Origin: Symbiodinium microadriaticum
Taxonomy: Eukaryota > Sar > Dinophyceae > Suessiales > Symbiodiniaceae
Assembly (NCBI GenBank): GCA_001939145.1
Contig: LSRX01000695.1
Span: 18,494 to 82,493, forward strand
Direction: 5' to 3'
Length of the DNA: 64,000 bases
Shown here in pieces: positions 1-11,390 of this stretch. The position numbers and the translations under genes are program-made. The notes below the pieces were generated by a model, which searched no databases, was not told the origin of the DNA, and was given only the letters and a program-made list of their open reading frames with translations. Within the stretch, counting starts at the first letter, position 1, and each line of letters opens with the position of its first letter.

Positions 1-38
1 CACCACCACCACCACCACCACCACCACCACCACCACCG
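1..38. repeat. (CAC)n trinucleotide microsatellite
   Basis: The window opens inside an uninterrupted CAC run of about 38 bp. It is cut by the window edge, so its true length is unknown. No gene is seen between it and the low-complexity block at 0.9 kb. Confidence 0.95.
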
Positions 39-900
39 TTGTGCGGAAAATGGGACGCGGCACCACAGCGGGGCGACACATTCAGCCGGCATCGTGTGTA
101 AATAATAGGACGCGAGGACCAAAAAAAAAAAAGGACCAAAAAAAAAAGAAAAAAAGGATCGAAATAAAACTCCACCCATTCATGATCAGTCAATCAGTCA
201 TGTTGAACATGTTGCATGAATCCACGAAGGCTTGTCACATGCAGGTCGACAAAGCACGATTCAAACGACAACTTAAAACTTGGACTAAAGTCAAAGACGT
301 GTATGAGTGTATGACTCAGTGTATGCCCGTGTGAGAACATGAGACATGTAAGCTGGGTGAAACGGCTTCCATACAATGCAACCACCATGCAAAGTAGCCT
401 TCGTGTCCCTGTGTCACTTGTGCAAGCATTGGTCACTGAGACTGCCCGTTTAAACGTGCCAACATGCTTCGTGATTCATCATGAAAGCATGATCACTGGA
501 ACGCAATGCAAAGCGATGGCGTTGTTGACAATGCCATATTACAACAACAGAGCTCACACTCGCTTGGTCTTTTTCACTCTCACGGCTCACGTGTTCCGTG
601 TTCGGTGCTTTGTGTTAGCAGCCCAATGTCGCCGCCGAGACATGAAGCCCCCAAAGCTCTTGAGGCAGCAACAAAGGAAGCACCTCGACAACATCCCAGC
701 AGGCTACTGGTAGATACCGCCGATGGTGAATACGAGTGTTACTACTCACCCCTATTGAGCTGAGGTGATGAAAATAATGGTGACGACTCATGATGATGCA
801 GTGTAGTTCGATAAATGGTCGCTATGAGTCCGCAGCTGCTGCTGATGTTGTTGTTGTGGTTGTTGTGACTGTTATGGTTTATTGATCTTATTGTCTTATT
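39..900. other. Spacer without a supported gene
   Basis: Short open frames of up to about 124 codons exist on the plus strand, but none resembles a known protein and none has the splice structure seen in the neighbouring minus-strand genes. There are A-rich tracts at 120-170. The words CATG, GTGAGAAC and GGTGAAAC near 330-365 are of the kind found in the introns and spacers of the following 22 kb. Confidence 0.5.
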
Positions 901-1271
901 GCTGTTGCTGGTACAAGTGCGGTGGTGGTGGAGATGGTGGTGGTGGTGGCGGTTGTGGTGGTGGTGGTGGCGGTGGTGGTGGTGGTGATGGTGGTTATTG
1001 TTCTGCTGTGTGTCACACGGCTGCGTGTGGTTGCCACTCTTCTTGGCGGCGGCCGTGACACTGGCGGCGTCTGTGGTGTTGTCTATGGTTCTGTGGTTTG
1101 TAGCGGTGATGATTGCTTTTCATTGCTGGTGTTGGCTGACGTGTTCTTTTGTTGTGTGTGGTTGCTGTTACCGTTTATGGTTTATATTATATTGCTCGGT
1201 TCATTTTGAGTGTTGTTGGCGTGATTGTGTTGCTGTGTTTATGAAGTTGTTGGTTGTTGGTTGTCGTTTTG

Positions 1272-1303
<32 letters not shown>

Positions 1304-1850
1304 GGTGGTGTTGATCTTGATGCGGTCGATAGTCGATAGGGTCGTCGTTACGTTGTCGTTTTTGCTGATGTGGCCGTCGGGCCGTCTACGTTGTCATGAC
1401 GTGGTCCTTGCCATTGTCACTATCTTTGCGTCGTTGTTGATTGCCAGTGTGTTGTTGGTTGATGTAGTTGATACAGTATGACATGATATGGATATGAAGA
1501 TGATTGTTGAATTGTTGAATGTATTGCTGAAATTGATGACTTGATGACTCGATGACTGTGTGATGTGTTCTTCCTGTGTCGCAGTGCTTGCTGCTCGTGA
1601 AACCGTGAAACCGTTGTTGTCGTTGTTGCTGTCGCGATGGTGGCGACGGTGGTGGTTGTTGCTGTTGCTGCTGATCTCGTCGTTCATGAATGTGCTTGTT
1701 CCTGTTGTTGTCGCTGTGGTGTTGCTGGTGTTATTGTGGTTTGTTGCAGTTGGTGTTGGTGCTGTTGTTGCTGGCGTTGTTGTCGTTGTTGTTGCTGCTG
1801 TTGTTGTTGTTGTCGATGGTGTTGTTGCATTGCATTGGTAAGTGATTGGT
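901..1850. repeat. GGT/GTT-rich low-complexity block
   Basis: The plus strand is dominated by imperfect GGT, GTT and TTG trinucleotides, densest at 920-1000, 1255-1310 and 1590-1830. The open frames here translate to Val/Leu/Cys-rich or Asn/Ser/His-rich low-complexity peptides, as expected of microsatellite DNA, so they are not called as genes. Confidence 0.85.
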
Positions 1851-2318
1851 GACTCCTTTCGACTGAATATCTTAACTGAATAACTAACTTAATAACTTGA
1901 TAACTGAATAACTGTTAATGCATTAAGTTAATGAACTATCCGCAAGTCCGCTGCAGTTGGCCGTTCGTTGGCTGGAGATGCTGTCGAGATGCAACTGCAT
2001 GATTGTGCACCTACACACACGGGACCGGGACCTAAGACGCCTAAGACTAAGACTACTCTACTGGCTCGGGTTTTCGGAGCCAAGCAAATCGCAACACGAA
2101 TCTTTGATTCGTTGCTTCGTCACGGTAGAACACGTGACACCACATCGTGACTTGCAAGGAGCATGTCATGAAGCCAGAACATCAGAACATGGTAACATGG
2201 ACTGCTATGCTGCTACACTGCATGACCGCACCTCTCGCACATGCAAATCCTTCAAAGTACTGTGATGACTGTGCTAGAAAGACCCGCGAGCGATTGGCTG
2301 GATGACGTGCCCCACGCG

Positions 2319-5300
2319 TCACTTCAACAAAAATGCAACGTCCTTGCACTCTTTGATTGTTTTGCTGAATCCATCGCCGCGAATGCTTGCCGCCGATTCC
2401 GATTTTGGCTTGCCCTGCTTCTGATTTGCCATCGCTTGAGCAACAGCTGCACCCCCCAATGATGGCCCCGACGTGGAAGGGCCTCGGCTTGATCTGCCTT
2501 TTGTTGCAGCGGCTGCTTTCTCTTCGTCGAAGAGCGATCTCGTCAATGTCAACCGAGTACCAGGGTAGGATTCCTCCTTCTCCGTTTTGAGAGCCTCCTA
2601 TATACAGAGGCGGCACTGCAAATTTGTACGGACTCCGCCGCACTGCAAGCACGCAGCAAGGCAACAAAGATCACCAGCTACCACCTACGACCTACAACGC
2701 ATGCCGATGCCGATGCCTGAACACGCTGCATGTTCGCCGGGTCCGCTCGGAGATAATGATAGTGCATGTCGACATCAATCTCCGATCCACTCCTGCAGAT
2801 ATTTGTTTGCAGAGTTCATGAGTTTGCCCTGAAAGCAAAGCTAACAACCATTATGCAGCAAATGCACGCGACGTTGAATTTCACCATCTTGGATTCGACA
2901 GATGTCACCAGTAGAGGCGGTGTCTTTGAGTCATCAGGAAGACCTTTAATCATCCATCCCACGCATGGGGCCGCAGCACTCGGCTTGTCGAAGTTTGCGG
3001 AGCTCAGGTAAAACTGCACATCTTGTCCTCCTAGATTAGCCGATGCCACCTCGCAAGAAGCCGCATATACACACACACACATTCAATGTCAGGCAGCAAG
3101 GAATTCTCAATTGAGTAGCCATGCAGTCATGCAGCACACAAGCAGCATGTCTGGGCTGCGAAGTGAAACGTCAGGTGAAACACACGTGTCATGTCATGCA
3201 GACTGCAGACGCAATTACATAAGTAAATAATAAACTGAGTATCTTATGCAAGAGATTAAGTTTTCCGAGTGCAAGACACCAGGAGGTGCGAGTGCTTTGG
3301 ACCTGCGTCCAAAACCACTTGACCGAAGAATGTAATGACAAAGTCAACGCCCATCTCGCTGATGTCAGCCGTCACTGCATTCTTGGCTCCCTGTGCATAG
3401 TTCATGTAGAGACAATCCATGCTCTTCCGAGCAGCCTCGCCAGACAGCCTCAGAGCAAATGGGTGATTAATCAGATGATCAGTCAGACTAGTGACTAATT
3501 AGTCTGTACATCATGCCGTCACACCATGTCACGAACTTGTCCATATCCAATCTAAGTGCTGCACGCTTTCGCGTACAAGTGAGACGATATCTGTGACTGA
3601 AGACTCATCACGTCAAGCACGTTCCACTTCGCGTCACTTGCCTCGTGGAACACGTATACTTTGCTCAAGCACTGATCCTCGGCCACCGCACCACTGACAT
3701 TGTCGTTGCCTGACCTGTTGCTTGGCAACGCAGGCGTGCCCCTCTGGCCACCAGGGCTCAATACCTCCGTCTTCACACCATCTCCAAGCAAATAACGAAA
3801 CTTGCTTGGCACATCCAAGCCGAGCTCTTGCATTGAGATCGTGTTCATCGTGACCTTCACCTCATCATCCGTCCCTTGGTCGAGTAGAGACAAACACTTG
3901 CTCAAGAGCTTGGTCCATGCTGTTGCCCACTCGCTCTCATCCACCATGAGTGTTGTCAACAGTGCCTCAAGCTTGGCAACTGTCGTGATTGCCCCTGTGG
4001 CGTTCCCAACATTTTCGGGAGCGCCAGGATCGACATGTGGTGCCAGGAGCATGTTGCACACCTTGTCCAGCTTGGCAGCTGCGAAGTCTGTGAATTTACA
4101 TGGCTCCTTGTTTCCAGCACCGCCACGAGCCACTGTCTGCAAGGCACTCTGCAACATCTTGAGTAGGTACACCGCCCGCATGCGGATCAACACCTCCAAC
4201 GCTGTGTTGTTCGGCACCCAAACGGGTTCATTCACATTCGCAATGGTCTCTTGCTTGCAAAGGAAGTGACAATACTGTGGCACAGATGTACCTGAAGCTG
4301 CAAGCGATGCATGGTCCGAGAACTTCACAGTCAATGCGAGTGAGAAGGTAGGGACAGCAGAAGGTATGTGCTCGTAGATGGCATCTGATGCAAACCAGAT
4401 CACGTCGGATAGGCTCATTGACGCATGTGTATGAATTGGGCAGATCGTCGTGTCCTTTTTGCACTTGCAAAGCCGAGCCACCAGCTTCGACCTCGCTGCT
4501 GAGAAGGCGGGGCCATTGAAGGCCTGGCTGGAGCAGTTGGAGCTCACCCAAGTCCGCGTGACTTGTGCTGAGCCTTCCGTCATGAACATGTTGATGTTCT
4601 TCTCCCCTGCTGATGTTGAGCCGGCTGTCAAGGCATCCTTCGCTAGACTCTGCGTCAGGCTCTCAAGTCCAGAGTCCGTGGAGCTAGGCAATGCCGCCCG
4701 GCTTCGGGCCAATCCCTTGTGGATGATGTCCTGTAGAAGTGGGCGGACTTGAGACCATACCTTCTTCGGCTTCATGTTCACAATGACCTTACCATGAAAA
4801 GCGAATTCGATGCCCAGGCCAATGGCTTGCCGCAAGGCCATGCGGTTGCCGGGGTCCATGAGTGTGTCAACGTCTCCTGCAATGCACTGTGTTGGCAGTG
4901 ATATCCTAGCCATGCAGCTTCAGCAATGCACAGAGGTGAAACACAACTGCAACAAAAAAGCAACAACTCGCAAAGTCACTTGGTGAGACGTCTCACACAT
5001 GTCATGTCACATGTCACACTGTCGCACGAGAGCCTGCCGCGTGGATGAGCGCAGACAGCAAGTCATCAATCCACCAACGTCTCCTGGTACACCCGCTGCC
5101 CTCATCCACGTCTGCAAGAAGTTGATCCGCATCCTCTGCGTCTTCATCAGTGGCACGACTCTTTGCTGCTGCTTTTCCCTTTGCTTTTGGTTTTGATGTG
5201 GCTCGCTTCCGCTTCTTGGGGGCGAGCAATTCACTGACGTCGAGGGCGGTTCCATCCGAACTCGCTTGAGCACGGGCACTAGCCGGCGGCTTGAAGAGCT

Positions 5301-7767
5301 TGCCCGCGAAAGATGCCCCCCCTACTTCGGTTCGGAGACGATCTATGATCCCCGGCACGTGTTTTGTAAATGTCCATTCAGGCATCGGCATGTCGTAGTC
5401 ACCACCCGATCCACTCGGTGCGTCCCGTATGATGGGCACCTCTGCACAGTTTGTTCGGGGAACGGCCTGCCCACACCAACACAAAGAAACAATCGGGGAA
5501 CGGCCTGCTGCCTGCTCACACCAACAAAAGGAAACAATATGGCACGCAGGCACGCAGTACGCAGTGCCAGCTGAGCTCCCTGCTAGGTAACGACTCCCCA
5601 CAATGAAAACCTCTGCCAAGAGTTCAAGGCTGTAGGCAGCGGACAAAGTTAAAATCAGCTTGCCAAGCACGTGCAGGTTCTGCATTGTTGGTAGCGTCTG
5701 CAACTGTTCGTGTTGAAAGTCACAATGATCGCCGAGAGCTTCAGTGAATTTGTTCACGCAGTCCAGATCGCTCAAGTAATGCATGACCCTCTTGGCAAGA
5801 TCAAAGATCTGGAAAGTCTTGAACCTCTGCGAAAAGTTTTCTGTCACCCACTCCGAGTAGGACTTCTGGTAGTGTGCCGCACTGGACGTGGTGATGCCCT
5901 GCCGCTGTGCGTGCCGCTTCCATGCCTGCACTTGCACATGACACACCAAACATGTCAGTAGCCCGTGCCTGCGGTGATACGGTGAGACTGGTGTGAGACT
6001 GAACAATCGCCTCCTCCACGTCTTTTGATCCAAGGATGGATTCCAGCCATGTGGGAGCCAAACCGCCATGGAAGCAGTTGTGCAGGTCGCGTAGATACCT
6101 TGCATATGGGAGGGGCAAAATCGACATCATGTCAAATGTTTCGAACACTTTGCACTTTTTATCTTTGAAGATGCATGTGATCAGTCAGGAGAAGAGAATG
6201 AAGAGTCACTCAAGAGGCATGTGACGTGTAATCATGTAATCGTGACCATGCACATGCACTGGGCTCCACACGCAGCAACGTCATTGGGCATACGCTTGCT
6301 GAAAACTCTGCAATCAGGAAGGCCCTGTTCGATAGTGGCCATGACTCGGGAATTCTTTGGCTGCTCTGCGTGTGCAATATACAGCGCCTCGCACCTCAAC
6401 GTGGATCGGCAACATGAGTATGAGTTGTGTGAGAGTCATGGCCCAGTGATGACTTGATGCACTGCATGCATGTTGTCATGCGTTGTCGTGCCAAGCAACA
6501 ATGTTCCGCAGGACAACGCGTAGTATGTGCCGGTGAGTTCGTCAAACGTCATCCATGGTTCTCCCCGGACGGACTGTATGATGCCGGATTCAAAGATTCT
6601 TTTGACGTAGCCACGCACAGCCGAGCCTGTTTTTCTTTGATTAAGAGGATGTCTCTGAACGGCTGGCGTCTTCCCATCCTCTTTGAACCACTTGATGGTG
6701 CGCCGTGGCCCGTCCTTGTGGCGCACCCACGGTGCACCGATGAGTTTGTGAAACCGCCGCAACGACAGCAACTAAAAAACAAAACAAAACAATGAGACAC
6801 AACATGTGAGTGCAACAGCATGAACGTCCTGGTAAACCTCGAAAATCTTGGTCAGCAAACATATGCCCTGCTCGGAGTTGAAACGCTCCGCAACCTCCAT
6901 GGACTGACCGAACAGCACCTCGTGTGCCCTCTTGTACCTCGGCTTCACGGGGGCATGCGGCCTGTGACCTGCTCTACTTGTGCGTGGTATTATAGTCCCA
7001 GCCATGTTTTTCCTAAGGCCGATACGATGCATCCTTTGACAGTGTCCTTTCAGCATCTGCCATGGAGTTGTCTGCAAGCTCACCAAAGGATGATGACCTG
7101 GCTTTCCTTGCATGCAACGGCCATGCGGCACACGGATCACGGACGCATGTGTCAAGATTTCCTGGATAGACTCTCAGTCACGACATGGTGACGGTGAAAC
7201 ATTGAATCATAATGTTGGCTCACCACTCATCGCATCTGGAGTCGTAACCGTAGCCAACTGTAGTACACACTCCAGCAATCAGCAAGATCGAAAGCAATCT
7301 GTGTTAAGCACAGGCACGATGGCAGGGACATGGCAGTGTCGCAGGTGTCGCTAGTGGGGTTGGACACTCTGCCGAGCGGCGCAGCAAACTACGGCTGTGA
7401 GACCTCACAAATCTCAGCACAAGTAAGAGACCAAATGGCTCCGGTGAACAAATCATCCTCTCGAAGCTGCACATGCACTGCACATGTGTGTGTGTGTGTC
7501 GCACCACCTCACTTCAGCACCACAACAACTTGGGAGGACTGAGGAATGCTGAGACCAACAACCAACAACGTCATTTTGCAAATACGCAGCTCTTGTTTGG
7601 AATGCCACAGTCGCAACTTGGGCTGTGAAAAAGATCCTGGCAACGCCCTCACAATCCAAAGTACTGCCGCGTCGCCTGCAGCGCGTAGTTAGGTTCAAGC
7701 TTCTGACGAGTCTGACAAGTTCAGTGCTCAGAACTCTGCCACGCAACATGTAGGCACGAGACAGCAT
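2319..7767 (-). CDS. Unrecognised multi-exon gene, about 1313 codons, with KKRKR nuclear-localisation-like motif
   Basis: I do not recognise this protein. Joining exons 7767-7567, 7466-7409, 7366-7269, 7161-6826, 6771-6463, 6154-5981, 5925-5100, 4876-3565, 3448-3280, 3049-2873 and 2597-2319 gives one frame of 3939 nt ending in TGA. The first three exons are the weakest part, and the 7408-7367 intron would be only 42 nt. The largest exons (5925-5100 and 4876-3565) are strongly protein-like. Before the 5099 junction lies a basic stretch (KKRKRATSKPKAKGKAA) followed by an acidic one, which suggests a nuclear protein. The last exon is charged and Gly/Ser-rich. The 5099-4877 intron uses a GC donor; the others use GT. 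Alternative ends are possible: reading past 3280 gives a stop at 3256. It follows the methyltransferase gene by 373 bp on the same strand. A role with its neighbours is only suspected. Confidence 0.55.
4868..5086 (-). repeat. 12-bp direct repeat at the ends of an inferred intron
   Basis: CAACGTCTCCTG occurs at 4868-4879 and again at 5075-5086, 207 bp apart. The copies lie at the two ends of the inferred GC-AG intron 5099-4877. Direct repeats at intron ends are reported for dinoflagellate introns. The duplicated word itself is certain; its origin is inferred. Confidence 0.5.
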
Positions 7768-8140
7768 GTTGTTTGATGATGTCGCCCGACCACAGCTGTT
7801 TCGGGCTGTGTGACAATGCCGGACGAATTTCGGTTCGCTGCTACACTGGCTCGACGCAGCTGAGACACCGTACCATGAAATGAAACAAGACTGACTCTAG
7901 ACTCTGGACTCTACTCAGTTGATCATTACGTTACGCTCGACCGGGCTGAAATTCAATAATACGACGGCTATGCCGGGCTCAGCTACGTTGTATCTTACCA
8001 GTCGTAGCTTCGCAACCAACACCCCGACTACACCCCTTCCTGTGAAACAAGGGCATACACTGACTACGCAGAATATTGCATTCTGCGCGATGCCATCCAT
8101 GTGCAAGTGCAGTGGCTTTCATTCAAAGTTCACGGCCAGT
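7768..8140. other. Spacer between the methyltransferase stop and the next gene start
   Basis: This 373-bp gap separates two genes of the same strand. No RNA gene, repeat or clear promoter element was seen. In dinoflagellates such gaps commonly lie within unidirectional gene runs, but no spliced-leader sequence was found here. Confidence 0.5.
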
Positions 8141-10507
8141 TCACGGCCTTCGGCCCGGACCAGCAACTAAGGATGCAATTGCAGTCAAGCTGCTGGACAA
8201 ATAAGATGCAGGCACATACTTGTGACACAAGGACTCGTGAATGCCGTGAGATCTAAGCTGACTCAAAGGCATAGCACCGTGAGTGATCACATAAAGCATG
8301 ACTGACGCAATGCATTGGATATGCATCGCATTCCCTGCCATGCCTATCTTAGCTGTGCGAGAAGCACTGCTCCCTACACGACAGGGCCTGCCGGACTTGT
8401 TGTCATCAACATGCACTTCGTCCAACGAAAACGACGACATAGCAACTCCATGTGAGAGCATTGGATAAATCGGAAATCCCTGCATGATGAATGCCTCACA
8501 TGGTGTGACCCAGCGTCTGTGCACGTCACTGTAGATAATGCCTGCGTTCTTGATGAGTGTGCGCATACAGCCCCATGTGGAGTAATTGGCAAAGTCGCGG
8601 GGATCTTGACCCAAACTGTAACAACGATCTCGACACAGAGCTTCATAACCATGGAGAAACCTTTTCTCCATAGCTGATAGACTGTTTTTGAACGCATCAG
8701 ACTCATCTCCGCCTTCACTCTCGAGCGCACCATCTGACGTAGGACGGTTGCCGGCCCAAAGCAGTTCGGAACGCAGCTCCTCACCTGAAGCCACAAAGAA
8801 GATATCCCACGGTGGAACCGTGCCGTCAGCAGCGACCTGCGCGTCACAGCCGATTGCACGGATGAAGTCATCCAGCCGCATGTGCCATGGCACTGTCTTT
8901 GTTTTGTGTCGCCCCACCACATACTTTCGACGCCTTGCTACCGGCCAGCCGAACGTGCATTCTGGGTCTATCACACATGATTGCAGCTCGTACAGGTCCG
9001 ACAACATAGACGAGAGAAACTCATCAGGAAATGATGGCACGTTTTCTTGTACAAAGTAGGGCTCCTGAACCTCCCTTCTCATTGCAACGAACGCTAACAG
9101 CGATGTTGTTGTTTTGCCGCCAAGTTGGTCTTGTTGCCCGCGTGAACTAAAGTCTACGCATGGCGTGCCTCCAATGTGGAGGTCTGCCTCGCTGACTTTG
9201 CAGTTGCGGCTGCACTTCTCACAGTATGCTATCCTGCCAGTACACACCGTCGTCTGCACAAGGTCCTTTAGCATCGTCATGATCCTGCGCTCACGGCTAA
9301 TGGTGTCCAGTTTGTCGGCAATGGTGGGAAGCCAAAAGGCATTAATGTCACTGAAGATGCAGCCGGGGCCAAACGGATGTCGACGGAGCTCTTGCTGAGA
9401 CTGGGGGAGCCATTCGATGCCAAACTTGTTACACGGCTTGGGCACTGAATCCTTGGTGACCTCGCGACCCTGCATTTTGAGAGCTGCTGCACCCATCATG
9501 GCAAGCGCAGTTGACGGTGAATCCACGCCCGAGAACGACGTACTCAGGGACATGGAGCTCAACACTGTCACCAGATACTCAGCGTACTTGGCGTGCTCCG
9601 CAGCAGATACACATGACAAGGATGCAACACTCCGCAACATGTCTTCCGGCCATGTGAAGAGCGTGTCACGCAACACCTCGAGCTTGTCGTGCCGACCCAC
9701 CAGCCAACGATCAAGCACCTGAGTCGCAGGTGCAGCCGAAGCATCCGGTGGCATAGATGAAGCTTCCGGGGACACTACCTCGCAGACATGTGCATCATTG
9801 TGAGTGAGACTGTCGCCACGATTTGAACAATCGGCAAGAGCACTGGAAGCATTGGCCATGTCATCCGGCGGACCAACAATCCCATCATCAAGAGTCTCCG
9901 GAGCGGAAGCATCCGAAGCAGCTGGTGCTGTAGAAAAAGCTTCCGAAGACTTCGTCTTGTCACCGGGCGTTGCTACATGCGGTCCACTGACATGTGTCGC
10001 TGGTGTCTCCTGATGATTGGTCTCATGTGTCTCCTGATGATCGTGACTCTCGCCACGAGCCTCATGATCGACCAGCTGAGCATCAAGCGCATGAGGATCA
10101 GACACATCCGAAGCATTGGGTCTTGCAGACGAAGCTGAAGCTTCTGAAGACACCATCACAGCGTCTGGCATATCCACATGTGGCTCACAGACATGCGTCT
10201 CGGGATGGCTGGGATTGTCATCAGGAGTTCGGCGGCATTTGGCAAGAAACTCTGCCATGCCTTCTGTAGTCAGGACACCCATGCGAGGATCTTTCTTGCT
10301 AGCTCGTTTGGTAGGCGAGCTCTTGCTCCTGTTTGCTGGGCTTCCTTTTGCAGGCGAGCTCTTGCTCCTTTTTGCTGGGCTTCCTTTTGCTTTTGCAACC
10401 TTTGGCGACCTCGCGCCAGATCTAGGCGAAGACGCGCAGGCCGAAGCTTGTCTCTTTTTGGGTGCTGCCTTCACTGCTGTAGACTTGGCCTTTGTTTTCG
10501 GTGGCAT
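8141..10507 (-). CDS. Cytosine-5 DNA methyltransferase with H1-like basic N-terminal tail
   Basis: The protein would methylate cytosine C5 in DNA in the nucleus, with S-adenosylmethionine as donor. The first ATG is at 10507 and gives 788 aa in one exon. Residues 1-75 are Lys/Ser/Pro/Ala-rich with SPAK and SPTKR repeats like histone H1 tails. Residues 80-265 are acidic and low-complexity. The catalytic domain follows with the family motifs in order: motif I (TSFSGVDSP, about 323-331), the motif III-like CIFSDINAF (about 383-391), motif IV with GGTPC and catalytic Cys450, motif VI ENV (488-490), an RRR motif VIII (about 525-527), motif IX ending CEAFIMQGFP (about 670-679), and motif X GMAGNAMH (about 722-729). 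No key residue is missing, so it may be active. Dinoflagellate retrotransposons are known to carry such enzymes, but no reverse transcriptase is seen here. No BAH, CXXC or chromodomain was recognised. Confidence 0.9.
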   Translation of the reverse strand: MPPKTKAKSTAVKAAPKKRQASACASSPRSGARSPKVAKAKGSPAKRSKSSPAKGSPANRSKSSPTKRASKKDPRMGVLTTEGMAEFLAKCRRTPDDNPSHPETHVCEPHVDMPDAVMVSSEASASSARPNASDVSDPHALDAQLVDHEARGESHDHQETHETNHQETPATHVSGPHVATPGDKTKSSEAFSTAPAASDASAPETLDDGIVGPPDDMANASSALADCSNRGDSLTHNDAHVCEVVSPEASSMPPDASAAPATQVLDRWLVGRHDKLEVLRDTLFTWPEDMLRSVASLSCVSAAEHAKYAEYLVTVLSSMSLSTSFSGVDSPSTALAMMGAAALKMQGREVTKDSVPKPCNKFGIEWLPQSQQELRRHPFGPGCIFSDINAFWLPTIADKLDTISRERRIMTMLKDLVQTTVCTGRIAYCEKCSRNCKVSEADLHIGGTPCVDFSSRGQQDQLGGKTTTSLLAFVAMRREVQEPYFVQENVPSFPDEFLSSMLSDLYELQSCVIDPECTFGWPVARRRKYVVGRHKTKTVPWHMRLDDFIRAIGCDAQVAADGTVPPWDIFFVASGEELRSELLWAGNRPTSDGALESEGGDESDAFKNSLSAMEKRFLHGYEALCRDRCYSLGQDPRDFANYSTWGCMRTLIKNAGIIYSDVHRRWVTPCEAFIMQGFPIYPMLSHGVAMSSFSLDEVHVDDNKSGRPCRVGSSASRTAKIGMAGNAMHIQCIASVMLYVITHGAMPLSQLRSHGIHESLCHKYVPASYLSSSLTAIASLVAGPGRRP

Positions 10508-11390
10508 CGAAAAGTTCACGTAGCAGTACTCAGTAGAACCATTCGCATGTACGGCTTGCTAAGTTGACTCGTGACTCGTGAGCACATTAAAAATCATGCT
10601 AGCCGCTAGCCGCTAGCCTCTTATCACCGCACAGTGTTTACAGAAACTTAGCAAAAACATAACATGCAACATGTATGTGAAACCGATTGTGATTAAATGT
10701 GAAAAGGTGAAACGATGAGTCACACGAGGTGCTACCGTGAGCCAGTGAAATGCTATGAGCGTTGCATGTTTGTCTGATGCAAGTGCACTGCTGCAAGCAT
10801 GATCCGGAACCAGTGAAACAAAAGTCACGAGTATTGCATGTCAATCTGAAACAGCTTTCAGTCACATGCCTCGATGCAATTGATGAGGCCAAGCTGCGTG
10901 TCGAGGCTTCCGCCTGAGCAGGTTGAATCTGTATTTCGCAAACGCTATGGGCACATGTCAAATGAACGGTAAGAGCTGTTTGACAACTGCGGCATGCAAT
11001 GTCAGGAATGATAAATATAGCTGCTGGTGTTTTTGTTTATTTTTCATTCTTATTTGTTTCTTTATTTCTATTTTATCTTTTCTATTTTTACTTTTATTTT
11101 TTGCTTTTATGTTTACTTTTATTTTTTAATTTTCTTATTTTCTTCTTCTATATTTGTTTACTTTTTGTGTGTTTATTTATTTTCTGTTGTTATTTTTTTA
11201 TTTTTGTTTTTTAATTTATTTTATATTTTTATATTTTTTTATATTCTATTTTTTATTATTTTATTTTAGTTTCATCTTTTAGTTTTTTTGTTTTTTATTT
11301 TTTATTCAGTTCTGTTATTTGTTTATTGGTGCTGTTGTGCAAGTATGTATCCGTGAGTGTCTGTAGCACAAAATAGGTGTTGTTGTTGTA
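10508..11390. other. Spacer upstream of the methyltransferase, ending in T-rich DNA
   Basis: No supported gene. 10600-10980 carries CATG, GTGAAAC and CACGAG words like the introns of neighbouring genes. 11030-11335 is strongly T-rich on the plus strand (TTTAT and TTTTTA runs). Phe/Tyr/Leu-only open frames there are low-complexity shadows. Confidence 0.6.

Noticed and set aside
922..1852. Val/Leu/Cys-rich open frames of 70-110 codons
   Set aside because: They are translations of GGT/GTT trinucleotide repeats.
2182..2667. A 161-codon minus-strand frame
   Set aside because: The overlapping frame 2597-2319 is more protein-like, has a TATATAG|G acceptor and joins in phase to the upstream exon.
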